Shown here piece after piece: positions 11,174-23,081 of a stretch of 64,000 nucleotides of DNA (position 1 is the stretch's first letter; each line of letters opens with the position of its first letter). The position numbers were made by a program, and so were the translations under genes. The stretch lies in the NCBI GenBank assembly GCA_034620365.1, contig JAQGEQ010000140.1, forward strand, positions 1 through 64,000, written 5' to 3'. This DNA comes from Pegea sp. RAD2-039 (Eukaryota; Chordata; Thaliacea; Salpida; Salpidae). The notes beneath the pieces were generated by a model that was not told the origin of the DNA, ran no database searches, and worked only from the letters and a program-made list of their open reading frames with translations.

Positions 11174-13941
11174 TTAAGATCTCTTTGACTTGATATAGTC
11201 CACGAACTCATCCAAAAGTACAGGCCCTGAAAGACACAAATTTAAGAAGATTTAAAGAGAGGTGATTGACTTACAAGCTCCATCAACATCATAATTACTA
11301 CAATCATCTTCAATATGTTTACTAAATTCGTAAATATTATTCCATTGATCCCTATTAATCCATTTTTTGCTGTAAACCTAAACAAATAATTCATCAAAAA
11401 ACAACTCAACGAATTGAAGTAAGGAAATTTACATCAAGAAACCCAACAAATTCGTTCACCAACTTCCACCTGTTTTCAAATAATAAACGAATCATTATCT
11501 TTGCTGAGTTTTTTTCCAATGTACGTTGTCCTTGTTCCTGGAGTCAAAATCAAATAAGTCTTTGTTGGAAGATGAAGATACTCACGATGGAAAAGTCGAA
11601 TGCGTATCTGAAGATTTCTTTGAAGTGTTTTGATTCATCGAGTAGAGAGTGTAGATAAGGAATTTTCTTTTTCAACATTGACATGTTATTACATCTGAAA
11701 AGTTGGTTTTAAGATAATTAAATAATTTTGATTAAACTAATCAGTAAGTCATCAAGATACTTTTTTTACAAACTAACAATCAAATAATTGAATTAAAAGG
11801 AAATTTTGAAGTATCAAGCTACGGAAGATACTTCACTTTAATTTCTGCATCCCTTCTAACCACTCTTCTAGGGTAAAGTAACCCATTTTTTTGGCATGTA
11901 ACTTGTAGGCTAGGACTAACATGACGATGTTTCCAGGTTCTACTCCTAGATTCGTACAAAATAGTTGCATACCGTCGGGTTCGATGACATCTTGTTTGCC
12001 ATCTTCAAAAATGTAAGTTTGAATGAAGTAAATGTTTTTTAAGAAATGTTATTAGCTTTTTGAGAGAAAATATTCTCAGCACTTTCTGTTTTTCCAAGAT
12101 TTTTTAACGAAATTATTAGCTTAAAGAATATTAGGTTACAAAACCCATAAGATCGTCATTTTAAAAGCTTTATTGGGAAATTTTAAAGGTTAAATGTGAT
12201 AAAACCAGTTAAATAGAAAAGGATTTACAAAATAACTGCTAAAAAGTTAAACCAAAAGCAATTTTTAAAGATAAAAAAGTAGAAAATACAATTCTGTACA
12301 AGTAGTTAAGTAAGATACGAAAGTACTTGAATCAAGTCACATTAAAATTTGATAATATGATAAGAAAAACCTATTTAGATACACTGATAATGAAACCACA
12401 CCAGAGAAAGCTTGACAGATAAGAATGAAGAGGAACCGATGTAGGGTAAGGTGGTTTAAAGGCATTTTAGGACAATTTCACTAAAAGTGTTTTAAAGAAA
12501 ACTAAGAAACTGTAGAGGAAATGTAAATTTATGAATGGAGTTATTAAAAGTGGAAAATATGAAAAATATTCAACAAAAATTGGTTTCTGTGAACATTTAT
12601 TGCTTAAAAATTGTTGAAAAAATCACTTCAAGTAAAAAAAACTATTTATTGGTGAGATAAAAGCAACAATTTTACTATTAAAGGAAGTCAACAAAAGCAT
12701 TTTTTGATATATAGATGAAGTAATATCAAAGAACAACTTTTGTAAAGAAGATAATTTAATTATTCCTACTTTTAGAGTGAAAATAAAAGGTTGAAATGAG
12801 AAAAGTATCAAAAATGTTTATTGAAGTCGTTATTTTATTAATTTATATTTTATATATTAAAATGATCCATATTTACAAAATAAAAATAAAAAAACTGACA
12901 AATATTCTTAAAGATACTTCTATATAACATCAAAGCTAAATTTGTGTTTTAATTCAAACTGGTTGACCACATCAATTTTACTATCAGTAATAAAATTACC
13001 TCAGACATTGAATTTGTATTTAGTTAGAAAGTTTATATGTATTTATTCAGAAAACAGTAAATGCCAAAAAAATAAAAGTTCTTTTGCTAAAAATTATTCA
13101 AAATATCTTTTGTTCTAAGACTTTAAAATATATTTAAGAGCTACAAATTAATTCCAAACACGTTCTACATACTATAAAGATGAAAAGACTTTAACGTAGT
13201 AGTTTATTAGAGCTAGATAAATATATTGAATAAAATGATATAGTTATTAACAAGCTGACATTATACACTTAATATAATCTTTTATCTTAATACATAAACT
13301 TAACAGTTTCAAAATATAAATACAGAAAAAACACTATCAATATAAGTAATATATAAAATAATCAAACTTTATCTATTCAGATTTTGTTAATAAATTGTTG
13401 ATAAGTTATTTTAGTAGATAATGTTACCTGTAAATTCATGAAACCATTTTGTACATAGCACAGAAGAGTATAAAGGTTCAGGACTGGTCACCTTATTATC
13501 ACTTTTAAGTAATGTTGGTGTGGTTGTAAAATGGGTAATATTCCATAAGTTTTTCCTAAAAACAACTATTTGAGAAAAAGTATAACAGATTTTCTAAATA
13601 TACTAAAACTTATACTTTTATTTAAACTATATATTTTTTTATAAGTATAAGATTTCATTTCTATAATAATTATAATTTGGTTGATTAATTTTTATTCCAA
13701 ACTTCTATCAAATTTACAGATAAGAATGAAACAATTTGTGATATAATTATGATTTTGTGATATATAACTATATAAAATTTAATTATAATATTTATAAAAC
13801 TGAGGAACATTTTTCATAAGATGTAAATTAATAGAAATGAACAAAAATCTAATTCTTTTACATTTTATTATAAAATATATACCTTATAGATTTGCTTTTT
13901 CTTGAACTACTTTGAGCTTTTCTTTTTCGACTTGAAGGCAT
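11174..13941 (-). CDS. DCUN1D5: DCN1-like protein (cullin neddylation co-E3), DCUN1D4/5 type
   Basis: DCN1-like proteins bind the NEDD8 E2 and cullins and speed up cullin neddylation. The start at 13941 opens a basic nuclear-type N-terminus, [20 protein letters not shown], joined at AG|G to the next exon (13438-13558) ending in KWFHEFTG. The potentiating-neddylation (PONY) region follows: [18 protein letters not shown] and [12 protein letters not shown] near 11835-12005, then [45 protein letters not shown] and [17 protein letters not shown]. The DGAWP junction is restored by splicing out a 48-nt intron (11227-11274), a strong check on the model. Stop TAA is at 11174-11176. The basic tail-like N-terminus without an N-myristoylation site or UBA domain favours DCUN1D4/5 over DCUN1D1-3. 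The intron at about 12006-13437 is large and holds no other gene I can see. Confidence 0.93.
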
Positions 13942-14929
13942 TATACAATAAGTTAAAAGATTATATCTAAAACAGAATACTTAAAACATGTAAAAAAACC
14001 AATAATGAAATAATGTTAAACTGATAATTATGATTAAAATGATATAGTAAATTAAAGGTAAAATTAAATTTAAAAAATTACTATAAATTATAAATAAATA
14101 TAAGTTTATACAATTTCAGGAAATTTATAACAAATATATTATGATATTGTTCAAATTAGTTAAAATTCTAACAACTTTGAGAAAATAAAAAAAAACTAAA
14201 CTTTTATTTATTTTAAAGAAAAAATAATTTCTTAGATATTTAATAAAACAAGCTTTTTGGTTTGAAGAAATTCAAAACTACTTATACAAAAATTTTATTA
14301 GACTTATAATATATATAAACAAATAAAAATTATTTGAGCTATTTATGTTTAAAAAAATTATTTATTTAAAATTTATTATCAGCTTTTATATTTAAACTAT
14401 ATTATTAAAATGTGTATTAAAAATATCTACAATATTTCTGAATTATTTAAAAATAATTTGAATCAGAGATAATTAGAAGATATAAAAATTAGAAGATTGA
14501 AAAGAACGAATAAGAGCCTTAATAAATGGAATAAGTTTAAAGTAAATAAGAGTCAACCGAAATTGGCGTTAAATTCAAAAATATTTTTTTCGTAGAACAA
14601 GGTTTTTCTTGATAATTTGTTTTTGAATTTGAACTATTCTTGTTAATAAATGTTTATTTACGAGCAAAACTTTAGAATTGATAAGTAATGATGAAACTTC
14701 TTTCATTTATAAAATAACAAGCTTGCGCAATCATAATTAATTTACATAATATTGTTTGTTTACAGTTTTCAATCATCCTAAAACCATTTTGTAACTAAGA
14801 GTTTATTTAGTTTCAGAAATTTGTATCTTTAGTGAATCCATCAAACGTTTACTCTAATTATTTAGTTGAAGTTTTATCACTGTAATGATAATGACTCATT
14901 TATATAAAAGTTTATTTAAACTATCGAAG
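13942..14929. other. AT-rich upstream region of DCUN1D, no gene seen
   Basis: Extremely AT-rich sequence upstream of the DCUN1D start codon. No exon, RNA gene or long repeat is visible. Confidence 0.5.
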
Positions 14930-16480
14930 GCCACTATAAGCAAATATACCAACGCTATATATATATACCACTTAGTCTATACCCACAGCATGTTACCCAA
15001 TGACGGATAACACATTTAAGGTAGCAACAATTTACTTTACTTTTATTCTACGTTCTCCTCAACCAAATAATCGGACTGAATAAAATCGCTGTCTCCTTAT
15101 TGCCATCAGAGACAATTAGTCCCAACCGTAGCGCTTTGGAGGTACGCCTTCAAATGATCTGGTGGACCGCCGAACCTCCAAGCCGCCGTTTCTCCCGTTC
15201 TTCGGGCTGACTTCATTTCTTCTTCCTCTCTAGTCATGATGTTGTCATCGGATTCTCTCTCATATTACTCGGTGAAAACGTCGGGGACTATTCTCTTTAT
15301 TACCCCGTCCTGAATGAACACCAAAGTCCTGTTAATCAACATTTGGATATCCCTCAAAGAAATGTTGGGTTCCCTGCTATCGGGTTAGCCTTTTCAGTAG
15401 TTCAATCTTCTTTACGTCATCATGTTTATTGTCTAGAATAAGAAGAATTTAATATTTCTTATTCTAAATTTATTTTTCCTCTTCTATACGTGATAGTATA
15501 AACAGGATAAATCTTTCTTCTTACCAAATCTACCTCAATTACAACTGTCAACAAACAAAATCAAATATGATAGTAGCCTTCTAGATAGATTCCCGACTGC
15601 CAACATCCCATACATAGAGTTTTTACATTGAAACTTTTAGTAAGATGATTGGAGAAATCTGTTTCATTAACTTGAACAATACAATATACAATATAGTTTT
15701 CCAGCAGGTCATCTAGTCTCTATCTAGGCTCTAGCAGATATGCATTTCAAATCATGGTAACCCATTTCAAAATCATCGCTTCTTTCTCTCTTCTCATCTC
15801 TCATCCAAAAATTTACAAACCCGTCTTAATTAGCTAAAAGTATATCTGCGCTCTCTGCAACGACTTGAACTTAAACACTCCGGGTCAGGCTTCTTTTTCT
15901 ACACAATAACCTCAGAAAAAAAGTTCTTTAATGCTACTTAATTCATTTAAGGTCATTTTTGTGTCGCTATCGTACTTTAGGTGGTGTAGGGCTTTCTACC
16001 AAAGATTTACTAATAAAAGAAATAACAGAAGTGAATAAAAGAACAACGCGAAAGGCAACAATGAAATATACAAACTGAATCGTTATTCAAATCGACGTCG
16101 GATTGATTTATATTGAATACTAAGAAAAGAGACAGTTATGAATGTGCTGATGCTATAAGACAAGACGAATTGTCTAATTTGACTAATGAGGTCACTGATT
16201 ACTTCATCAAGGAAACCATCTAGTACTTGGAAAGAATGTGGACGTCCTTCTTTAACCTTCTAGCCTTTCCTGGACAGGTTATCTTCGTTTTTAGGAAATG
16301 ACAGTAAATGACGGAAATATTTTCACCTTAAATGGGTTCTGAGTTTTATGGACTTTCAAGTTTCTACTTACTTAGCTGCAGTAAGCTCCAAAAACGCCAA
16401 AAGTATTGAGACAGAAGTGTTTGAAGTGAAAGTTTTTTGATCGTGGCATCTTATTTAAATATCTTATCACCTTCTTGAAA
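14930..16480 (-). mobile_element. Decayed transposon-like block, family unknown
   Basis: Base composition changes sharply here, with GC-rich stretches such as 15121-15340 in an otherwise AT-rich setting. On the minus strand, about 15110-15370 reads as coding-like sequence with scattered stops: DIQMLINRTLVFIQDGV, then EEEEMKSARRTGETAAWRFG and GPPDHLKAYLQSA. I do not recognise the family. It may be a host pseudogene or a transposon ORF; the neighbouring LINE tail and lack of splice-bounded exons favour a mobile element relic. A perfect 10-bp inverted repeat (AGAATAAGAA ... TTCTTATTCT) lies near 15434-15464. Confidence 0.35.
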
Positions 16481-16689
16481 ATTGTGGTAAGAAATATGAT
16501 TCATTTGATTTTTTAACTAGTGATAGAAAATTATGCCAATTTCTCTATTTTTTCAATTATTTTTTACTTTTAATTTACAACTTATATTTACCCTAGTGAT
16601 CAGGATTTTCTAAATTTTAACTGTTAGACTTTTTAATATATTTTTGAAATTATATTGTTTTTTATCTACTGCAATAGCTTTATAATTTG

Positions 16690-16852
16690 CTGCCTGCAGA
16701 TGTACGTTGAATGAAATAGATAAAAGTTTTATTTATAGCGCTAAAACGATTGCGTCAAAGATTTTGGACTGAAATGGAACGTTTCCTTCGTCAGATCCTT
16801 TAAAAATACTTCATATTTTATGACTTTATTTTTGACTCACTGATATGAGATT
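16690..16852 (-). mobile_element. Possible retroelement 3' fragment
   Basis: On the minus strand the segment reads GGATCTGACGAAGGAAACG and then passes to a CTTTGACGCAATCG stretch. A 'tctgacgaaggaaacgtt' string just before the 3' end recalls the terminal part of several metazoan retroelements. It directly adjoins the LINE tail at 16853-16930. Assignment is tentative. Confidence 0.3.
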
Positions 16853-16930
16853 ATTTATTTATTACATTAAATGAGAAGGAGGGTATCTGAAGAGAGCACC
16901 TCTCGCTAACACACATTCTCACAAATAACT
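16853..16930 (-). mobile_element. LINE 3' tail, minus orientation
   Basis: The reverse complement contains GAGAATGTGTGTTAGCGAGAG, gCTCTCTTcAGA, CCCTCC and an AATAAATAAATA-type end, matching the 3' end of the LINE at 36850-37868 and the fragment at 56708-56948. It is an end-only, presumably 5'-truncated, copy. Confidence 0.8.
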
Positions 16931-17607
16931 AAGTTAGAAATATAGAAAGAGAAAGATGTAATTTTCAGTTGCCCTCAAAGCATATAATAGTAAAGTATTG
17001 TATAATGTTAATAATATTAAAAAAGAAAAAAGTTACAGTTTAGAAATGGTAATGTTGGCAATATTAAAACGGTTTATTTATGTATTTATGAGTGAAAGAA
17101 GAAATCATTTTGTTAGTATGTTTTCTAGCTACTCGCTTGATAAAGAAATTACAACTTTGTATTTAAAGTAAAATTAAACACAGTAAAAACAAAATCATCT
17201 TTAATTAATTAATGATTAAATGTATTTTATCAATAAAATTATTTTCTTTATACAACCATATTAATTATCAGTTTTACTTGTCCACCAAAAAGTAAATCTT
17301 TCTATAAATCCCTATAAGAGATGAACTTAGAGTTGTTTGAAATATTGAAGTTTCGGTGATTAATCGCATTTTTCGATTTCCTTTTCTTAATTAGTCAACA
17401 AGACGTCATCAACCTGTTTCGTTCTATCAACATAATTCATATTCAACTTGATTAAGAAAACTTACACTAGTTAAAGTTGGTTTTACTTTTACAACTTAAG
17501 ATTTTAATTTACTTAAATTTCTCGAGAGTTTTATATAAAATAAGATTCTAACTAACTACTTTATTTCCTTTTTTTTTTACAGATTATTGATTCAATAAAT
17601 TCTAGTT
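16931..17607. other. Upstream region of the adhesion GPCR, no gene seen
   Basis: AT-rich spacer containing the likely promoter and 5' UTR of the plus-strand GPCR. A pyrimidine tract with TTTTTTTTTACAG at 17568-17581 just before the start codon could be the acceptor of a 5' UTR intron. Confidence 0.5.
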
Positions 17608-20600
17608 ATGAAAATAAATATCTTTCTGTTATTTTTCATCAGTATAAAACTCAGCAATGGTAAGCTATTAGTTTGTTATTAAGCTACAATCAAAAAGTTC
17701 TAATTGAAAGTAATTTAGTTTTGAGCGGACTGCCAGACGTAGAGCTGATCTCTGATAACTCCTTTACTGCTTTCATCACATACAATCAAACCCGGTTGCG
17801 TTTATCATCAAGTCTTGCTGATCATAATGCTGCATCATTAAGTTGTATAAGGGATCAGTCTAAACTAATAGAGATTACTGACAATCGAACTCAATTAATA
17901 GTTGAGAAATTATTAAACAGTTCAAACAACAGTAAAAGTGTCTGGATCGGGCTAAAATTGAGAAATAAATCATTGACTCAAGGTTTGTGGAATGGGGAAA
18001 CAGAATGGAGTAATAAATCAAAGTAAAAATATTTTTAATTTTTCGTTTATTGAAGTATTTTTTTACAGTTATAGTAATTTTATGAGTGACCAGCCTGACG
18101 ACCTGGACCAGAGTTGTATTCAGCTGTGGTACGAATTTCAATACACATGGGACAATACAATATGTAGTTTGTCAAAGAAGTTTATTTGTCAAGATAAAAG
18201 TTAGTTAGAATCAATAAGTTTGTAAAATTTTCAATAATCAGAAATTATCTTCTAGTTCCAAATGCAAAAGATGTTTCTATTCTTCTTGATTCAGTGTTAG
18301 AGGAGTTATCAAAAACTACGTCAACAACAGGAGAGCTTCTAAATCATGTTGCTGTTAAAGTAGAAGAAATATTCAAAGCATCTACAGCAGATTTACTTGA
18401 AAACGATCCACAAAAAATGAACAAACTTTTGTCTAAAGTCGAAAAATCGTTAGAAAACTATAACTTTCAAAAGGTGAAACTGATTAATAAACTTGAAATT
18501 TTACCAAAATATTTGTGTTTTCAGAACAACGAAACAATTAATCATTCAAATATTCAAATGCAAGCACTAAAGGTGTCAGATCAAAAAGTCTTAAAGTTAT
18601 GGGAAACAGCAAAGCTCACAAAGTCTTCCCAAGCAATTTTAGAAGTAGATCTTTTACAAGAACTTACCAATCAGAAATCTAAGGATGATAAATTGAAAGT
18701 GATGTCATTATTGTATCGCGATACTTCGATTTTTGAAGCTGCACAAGCACCGGAGAAGAACAATTGGTTATTTGGAAAAAGAAATGTACACAAACCAGTA
18801 ATTTTGAGCAATGTTTTATCTGTTAGTGTCAAGATTAATGACCTTATGGATCTTAAAACACCACTGAAAATAGTTAATGTAATCCCTAATCAAAATTTGA
18901 GTGGTTTAGTAAAAAATAGAGATGAAAAAGTTGTAAAATTTTTGGAGCAATCTTCTGAGGTATATATAGAAGGGGACATGAGATTGAGAAAGACACAAAA
19001 ATGTGTTTATTGGGATTTCCATTCATCTTCTTGGACGACAGATAAATGCAAAACGGCCTTTAATGAAGATAAAAGTGAAGTGATTTGTAGCTGTAAGCAC
19101 ATGACTCATTTTGCTGTTATATTGGTTAGTTGATAACTTTTAGTAACAACCGATGATTAATCAACTTGCATTTTTCAGGACATCACTGAAACATATTTTC
19201 CTAAATATCAAACTATCTTCACTTACATTGGATGTTCGATTTCGATGATTTGTTTATTGATGACAATTTCTATCAACATTTATTTCAAGTTTGCATCTTT
19301 CAACTTTTACACTGATTAATCGAAACCTTTTTTATAGGCAACTGAGATCAAAACTCTCTCAAAAGATCCTCATCAACCTTTCTTCAGCTCTTTTACTTTT
19401 CAATTTTGTCTTCCTCATCGGTATTGATGCCAAAGATAATCCTGTAAGATGTCTTCTTTCAGCAGCATCTCTCCACTATTTACTGCTACTGTCGTGGTCT
19501 TGGCATTTTGTTGAAGGAGTCTTTCTTTTCAAATATCTTATCTGGAGCAGACTACATAATGTTGTAATAAACGAAGACAACTTTTTCCGCATATCAGCAA
19601 CTTGTTGTTATCGTAAGTTTCAAGTAATCAACAACAGTTTAATAATAATTTATTTTTATATATATATAATATAATTAAGCTCATTATAATTAATTTTTAA
19701 TAAAACTTTGTTTTTCTTCTAGTGGTGCCAGCTGCTGTTGTTGTTCCAACTGCAGTGGTTCTAGGACTTAATGATCAGTATATTAGTGATAGGTCTTGCT
19801 GGTTATCTTCAGTGCCTATGCTCTTCTCTGTAGTAATTCCAATTGGAGTTGTTCTCATTTTTAATATCTTTGTTTTTGTTTTCTCAATATATAATATTAC
19901 CTGTGGGAAAAAAGTAATCTGATTAAATCATTCTTATAAGTAATCAATTAATTAAACTTAAAAGTTTGAAAGTTTGAGTTAAATAAAAACAAACTCATTG
20001 AAGTTTAAATAAGAAATTAATTGAAATTTTTTAATTGTTTGATCTTAAGTATTTCATTTTATAGTTTAAAAACAAATCAGCTTCGGATGAAATCCGTCTA
20101 GCATTGAAGAGAGGTTCCTCGATGGTATTTGCTTTGGGGATTCCGTGGATATTTGGTTATTTAATGCTACTTTCTGAAAACAAAACATCAAAGGAAATAT
20201 TCTCTATCATTTTCTCAATCGTCAATTCATTGCAAGTTAGTTTTAAACTATTTCATTCAACCATTTGATAGTTTCGTTTCAGGGAGCAACTATTTTCATC
20301 TTCTACTGCTTGTTAAATAAGAATGTTGTATCCTTATTTACTAACAAATTAGATTCATTGACACCACAACAAACAAACAACCTGCGTCAACGACTTGTTC
20401 ATAGTCTTCGGGTCTGATCTTCTACTTTTAGAATATTTATTATTCGTTATTTTTTTGGTGTTAATCACTATACTTACAGCATCGCCATAAACAAAAAAAT
20501 ATGCTAACCCCATCAAAAGCTGAAACTAACTTCACTACAAGCAATTTGGAAACAACGAATTCTACTCTCTATAAGGTAAAGTTGCTTGTTTAAAATTCAG

Positions 20601-20836
20601 ATAATGTTTCAATTAATTTGAGTAAATTTTAGTGATGTAGTAAATGAAAATTAACAAATAAATTCTTGAAGTACTTCTTAAATAACTTTGTAAGTTTTTA
20701 GAAAATCAATTTAACAATTACTATTTCATGAATTGAAATACTTTCATTTAATTTAAACTTAAATTAAATTTTACGAATTATTCACTTATATTTTTTATTT
20801 TTTTAGAGTACCAACACTCTACCGAAAGTATCTTAA
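17608..20836 (+). CDS. Adhesion GPCR with extracellular C-type lectin domain
   Basis: Receptor with signal peptide MKINIFLLFFISIKLSN (17608). A C-type lectin-like domain spans 17760-18195: HNAASLSCIRDQSKL, SVWIGLKLR, then QSCIQLWYEF and WDNTICSLSKKFICQ. A long exon (18257-19121) encodes the GAIN region and ends in the GPS motif: CVYWDFHSSSWTTDKC, then CSCKHMTHFAVIL, where H-M-T gives the expected H-x-T autoproteolysis site. Seven-TM exons follow: TM1 YIGCSISMICLLMTISINIY; TM2-3 around ILINLSSALLLFNFVFL and CLLSAASLHYLLLLSWSWHF with the family's Cys and W-rich TM3; TM4 VPAAVVVPTAVVLGL; the ECL2 Cys in DRSCWLSSV; TM5 VVIPIGVVLIFNIFVFVF; TM6 SMVFALGIPWIFGYLML; TM7 IFSIIFSIVNSLQGATIFIF. A short Ser/Thr-rich tail ends PKVS at 20836. 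Ligand is unknown; lectin plus GPCR suggests contact- or glycan-sensing (inference). Confidence 0.9.
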
Positions 20837-23081
20837 AAAAGATTAAATTGAATTCTTACTTAAATTTTCTGTTTTCATCATTTAACTGATTGATACAAGT
20901 GATTGAAAGCTTTAGAAATGCTAAAACTACTATACTGTGGTAACTTTCAAATAAATTAAAATTGTATATTTTTTGAATAATTTTTGTTTGTAATAAAATT
21001 TCGGATAAAAACAAAAAAGAAGTAAATAAAACTGTAAACGCTAAACAAGAATAAACAAAAGTTTAAAGAATATTCGAAATGAATTGTAATAACTCTTGTG
21101 GTAGCCACGAATGAATGATATTTTAGAAGGAAATAAAACTACGTTTCAATAAAATAAATAGATAAAAGTTGGTTTTAATTTGATCAGATGTATAAACGGA
21201 AATACACTTTTGATTTTGAAAAACCTTAAAATAAAACTATTTCATCTTATATATTTGATCTTTTATTTTAAAAATCATATTTACAGTTTAAAAAAATTTA
21301 GAGATTTTAAATATTAATAAATTTTCATTGAGGCTTCATAAGTTACGTTCCAATTAGGCTGCCATAAAGTTAGTTTCTAAACTAATAAGTTCTAAACTTG
21401 GTTAATAAGTTATTTTAGAATAATTAAGAAACGATTTATCATTTAAAATAAAATTTATCTAAAACATTTTCTTCTATAAACTAGAATTTGAGAAAACTCC
21501 TAAAATTGCAGAAACTTTTTTAGAATTTCTGTAAATTATTGACGATATAAATTTCCATAAATTACATTAAATTGATTCAAACTCTATATTCAGTGTTAAT
21601 CTTTTATAGTATTGATTAGTGATTGTTTAGGATTACTTTTCAATCATTTTAAAATAAAGTAAAGATCTGTTAATGAGTCATCTCACTGCTTCAACTACTT
21701 GACTTTATTCTTACAAAAGTTTCATACATATCTCCGATATAATCACTCAATTTACCGATATATCAAAAATTAGCAAAAATATGCAAACTTGGTTTCTATT
21801 TTTGAAACACTTGCAGAAAATTCCAGATTTACTGACCTATTCTAAATCAGCAAATAAAAAAACTGTCTGTTTTGCTTAATAATAAAATTTGATGAGTTTT
21901 TATGAGTCAAAGAGATAAGAATATTCGACTGAATTAATTATAGAATATTATTATTGATAGAAATTATCGTTTTGAAAGTTTGAGAGATTGATATTCAGAG
22001 TTAACAATATTTTACTAATCAAAAATTCTAAATCTTATTTTATTTAGCTTTAATTTATCTATTTACAAAGATACTATGGTTATCTATAATATATTTGTTC
22101 TTCTCTTTTAAGCTCAACAAATAATTTATATATCAGTTTTTGAAATTTTATATCTGATAAAAGTTTTCTTTTTCTATCATTTAAATCGAATTAAAATATC
22201 TTAAAATAATTTACTTTCTTTTTTAAGTAATCGTAAACTTATTTTGATAAACTTTTAAAACGATTCTATTCTAATCTATTTACTTAACTGATTTTTAAAT
22301 AGTTTGTTAATAACTATACTGTGAATAAGTTTTAGGTTCTAATTGATTTAATCGCCCTTTTTAAAATTTGCTGCACAGTTTTACTCTTTTTTATAAACAT
22401 AGCTACAAATATAATATATGTCTATTTATTATCACATTTGTCTGCAACGATTATGGCATCTTTTTCAATTATAATTTGATATCTTTAAAGAGCGAATTTG
22501 TATTTATACAAAACAACAGATTTAGATATTATTTAGATAAAGACACGTTAAAATTAAAGATGTTTACTTAAAGTTTACGAAATTATTTGGCCTAGTAATT
22601 GATTAATTGTTTATTTAAGCTTTCTAAATTGTATTAATTTAAAAAAATAATGGTCAAAGTTACTGGAAAAAACTTCTGAGTATTTTAAACCTTTTGTTTT
22701 TTATATATTTTTAAAAGTATTGATATATTTTGTTAATTTATTATTAAATTTGACAGTTTTTATTTATTTCTAAAAGTTGCTGAATATGTTTATTCATGCA
22801 TTTTTAATAGTAAAAAAAATAAATTTAATTTTTTTTCAAACTATTAGCAAAAAGAACATTGTTTTTGTAAGCAATTATTTACAAATTCTATATTATATGT
22901 AGAACTTTAGAAATTTTGTAGTAAACAAATTGGGTTTGTAATATTTTATTTTTTTGTATTTATTCTTATAAGTTTCTATTTTATAAAAATTTATATCATT
23001 ACACTTGATGAAATTATAGTTTTATTCATTTATTTTATTCATTTATTTGACTTTTTAGGTGAATGTTGTATATAATAAATT
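20837..23081. other. Intergenic, no gene seen
   Basis: AT-rich spacer between convergent/tandem plus-strand genes. A 67-codon open frame at 22368-22571 is compositionally like its surroundings and has no recognisable domain. Confidence 0.5.

Noticed and set aside
22368..22571. 67-codon plus-strand frame
   Set aside because: Low-complexity AT-rich background with no domain, and no neighbouring exon.
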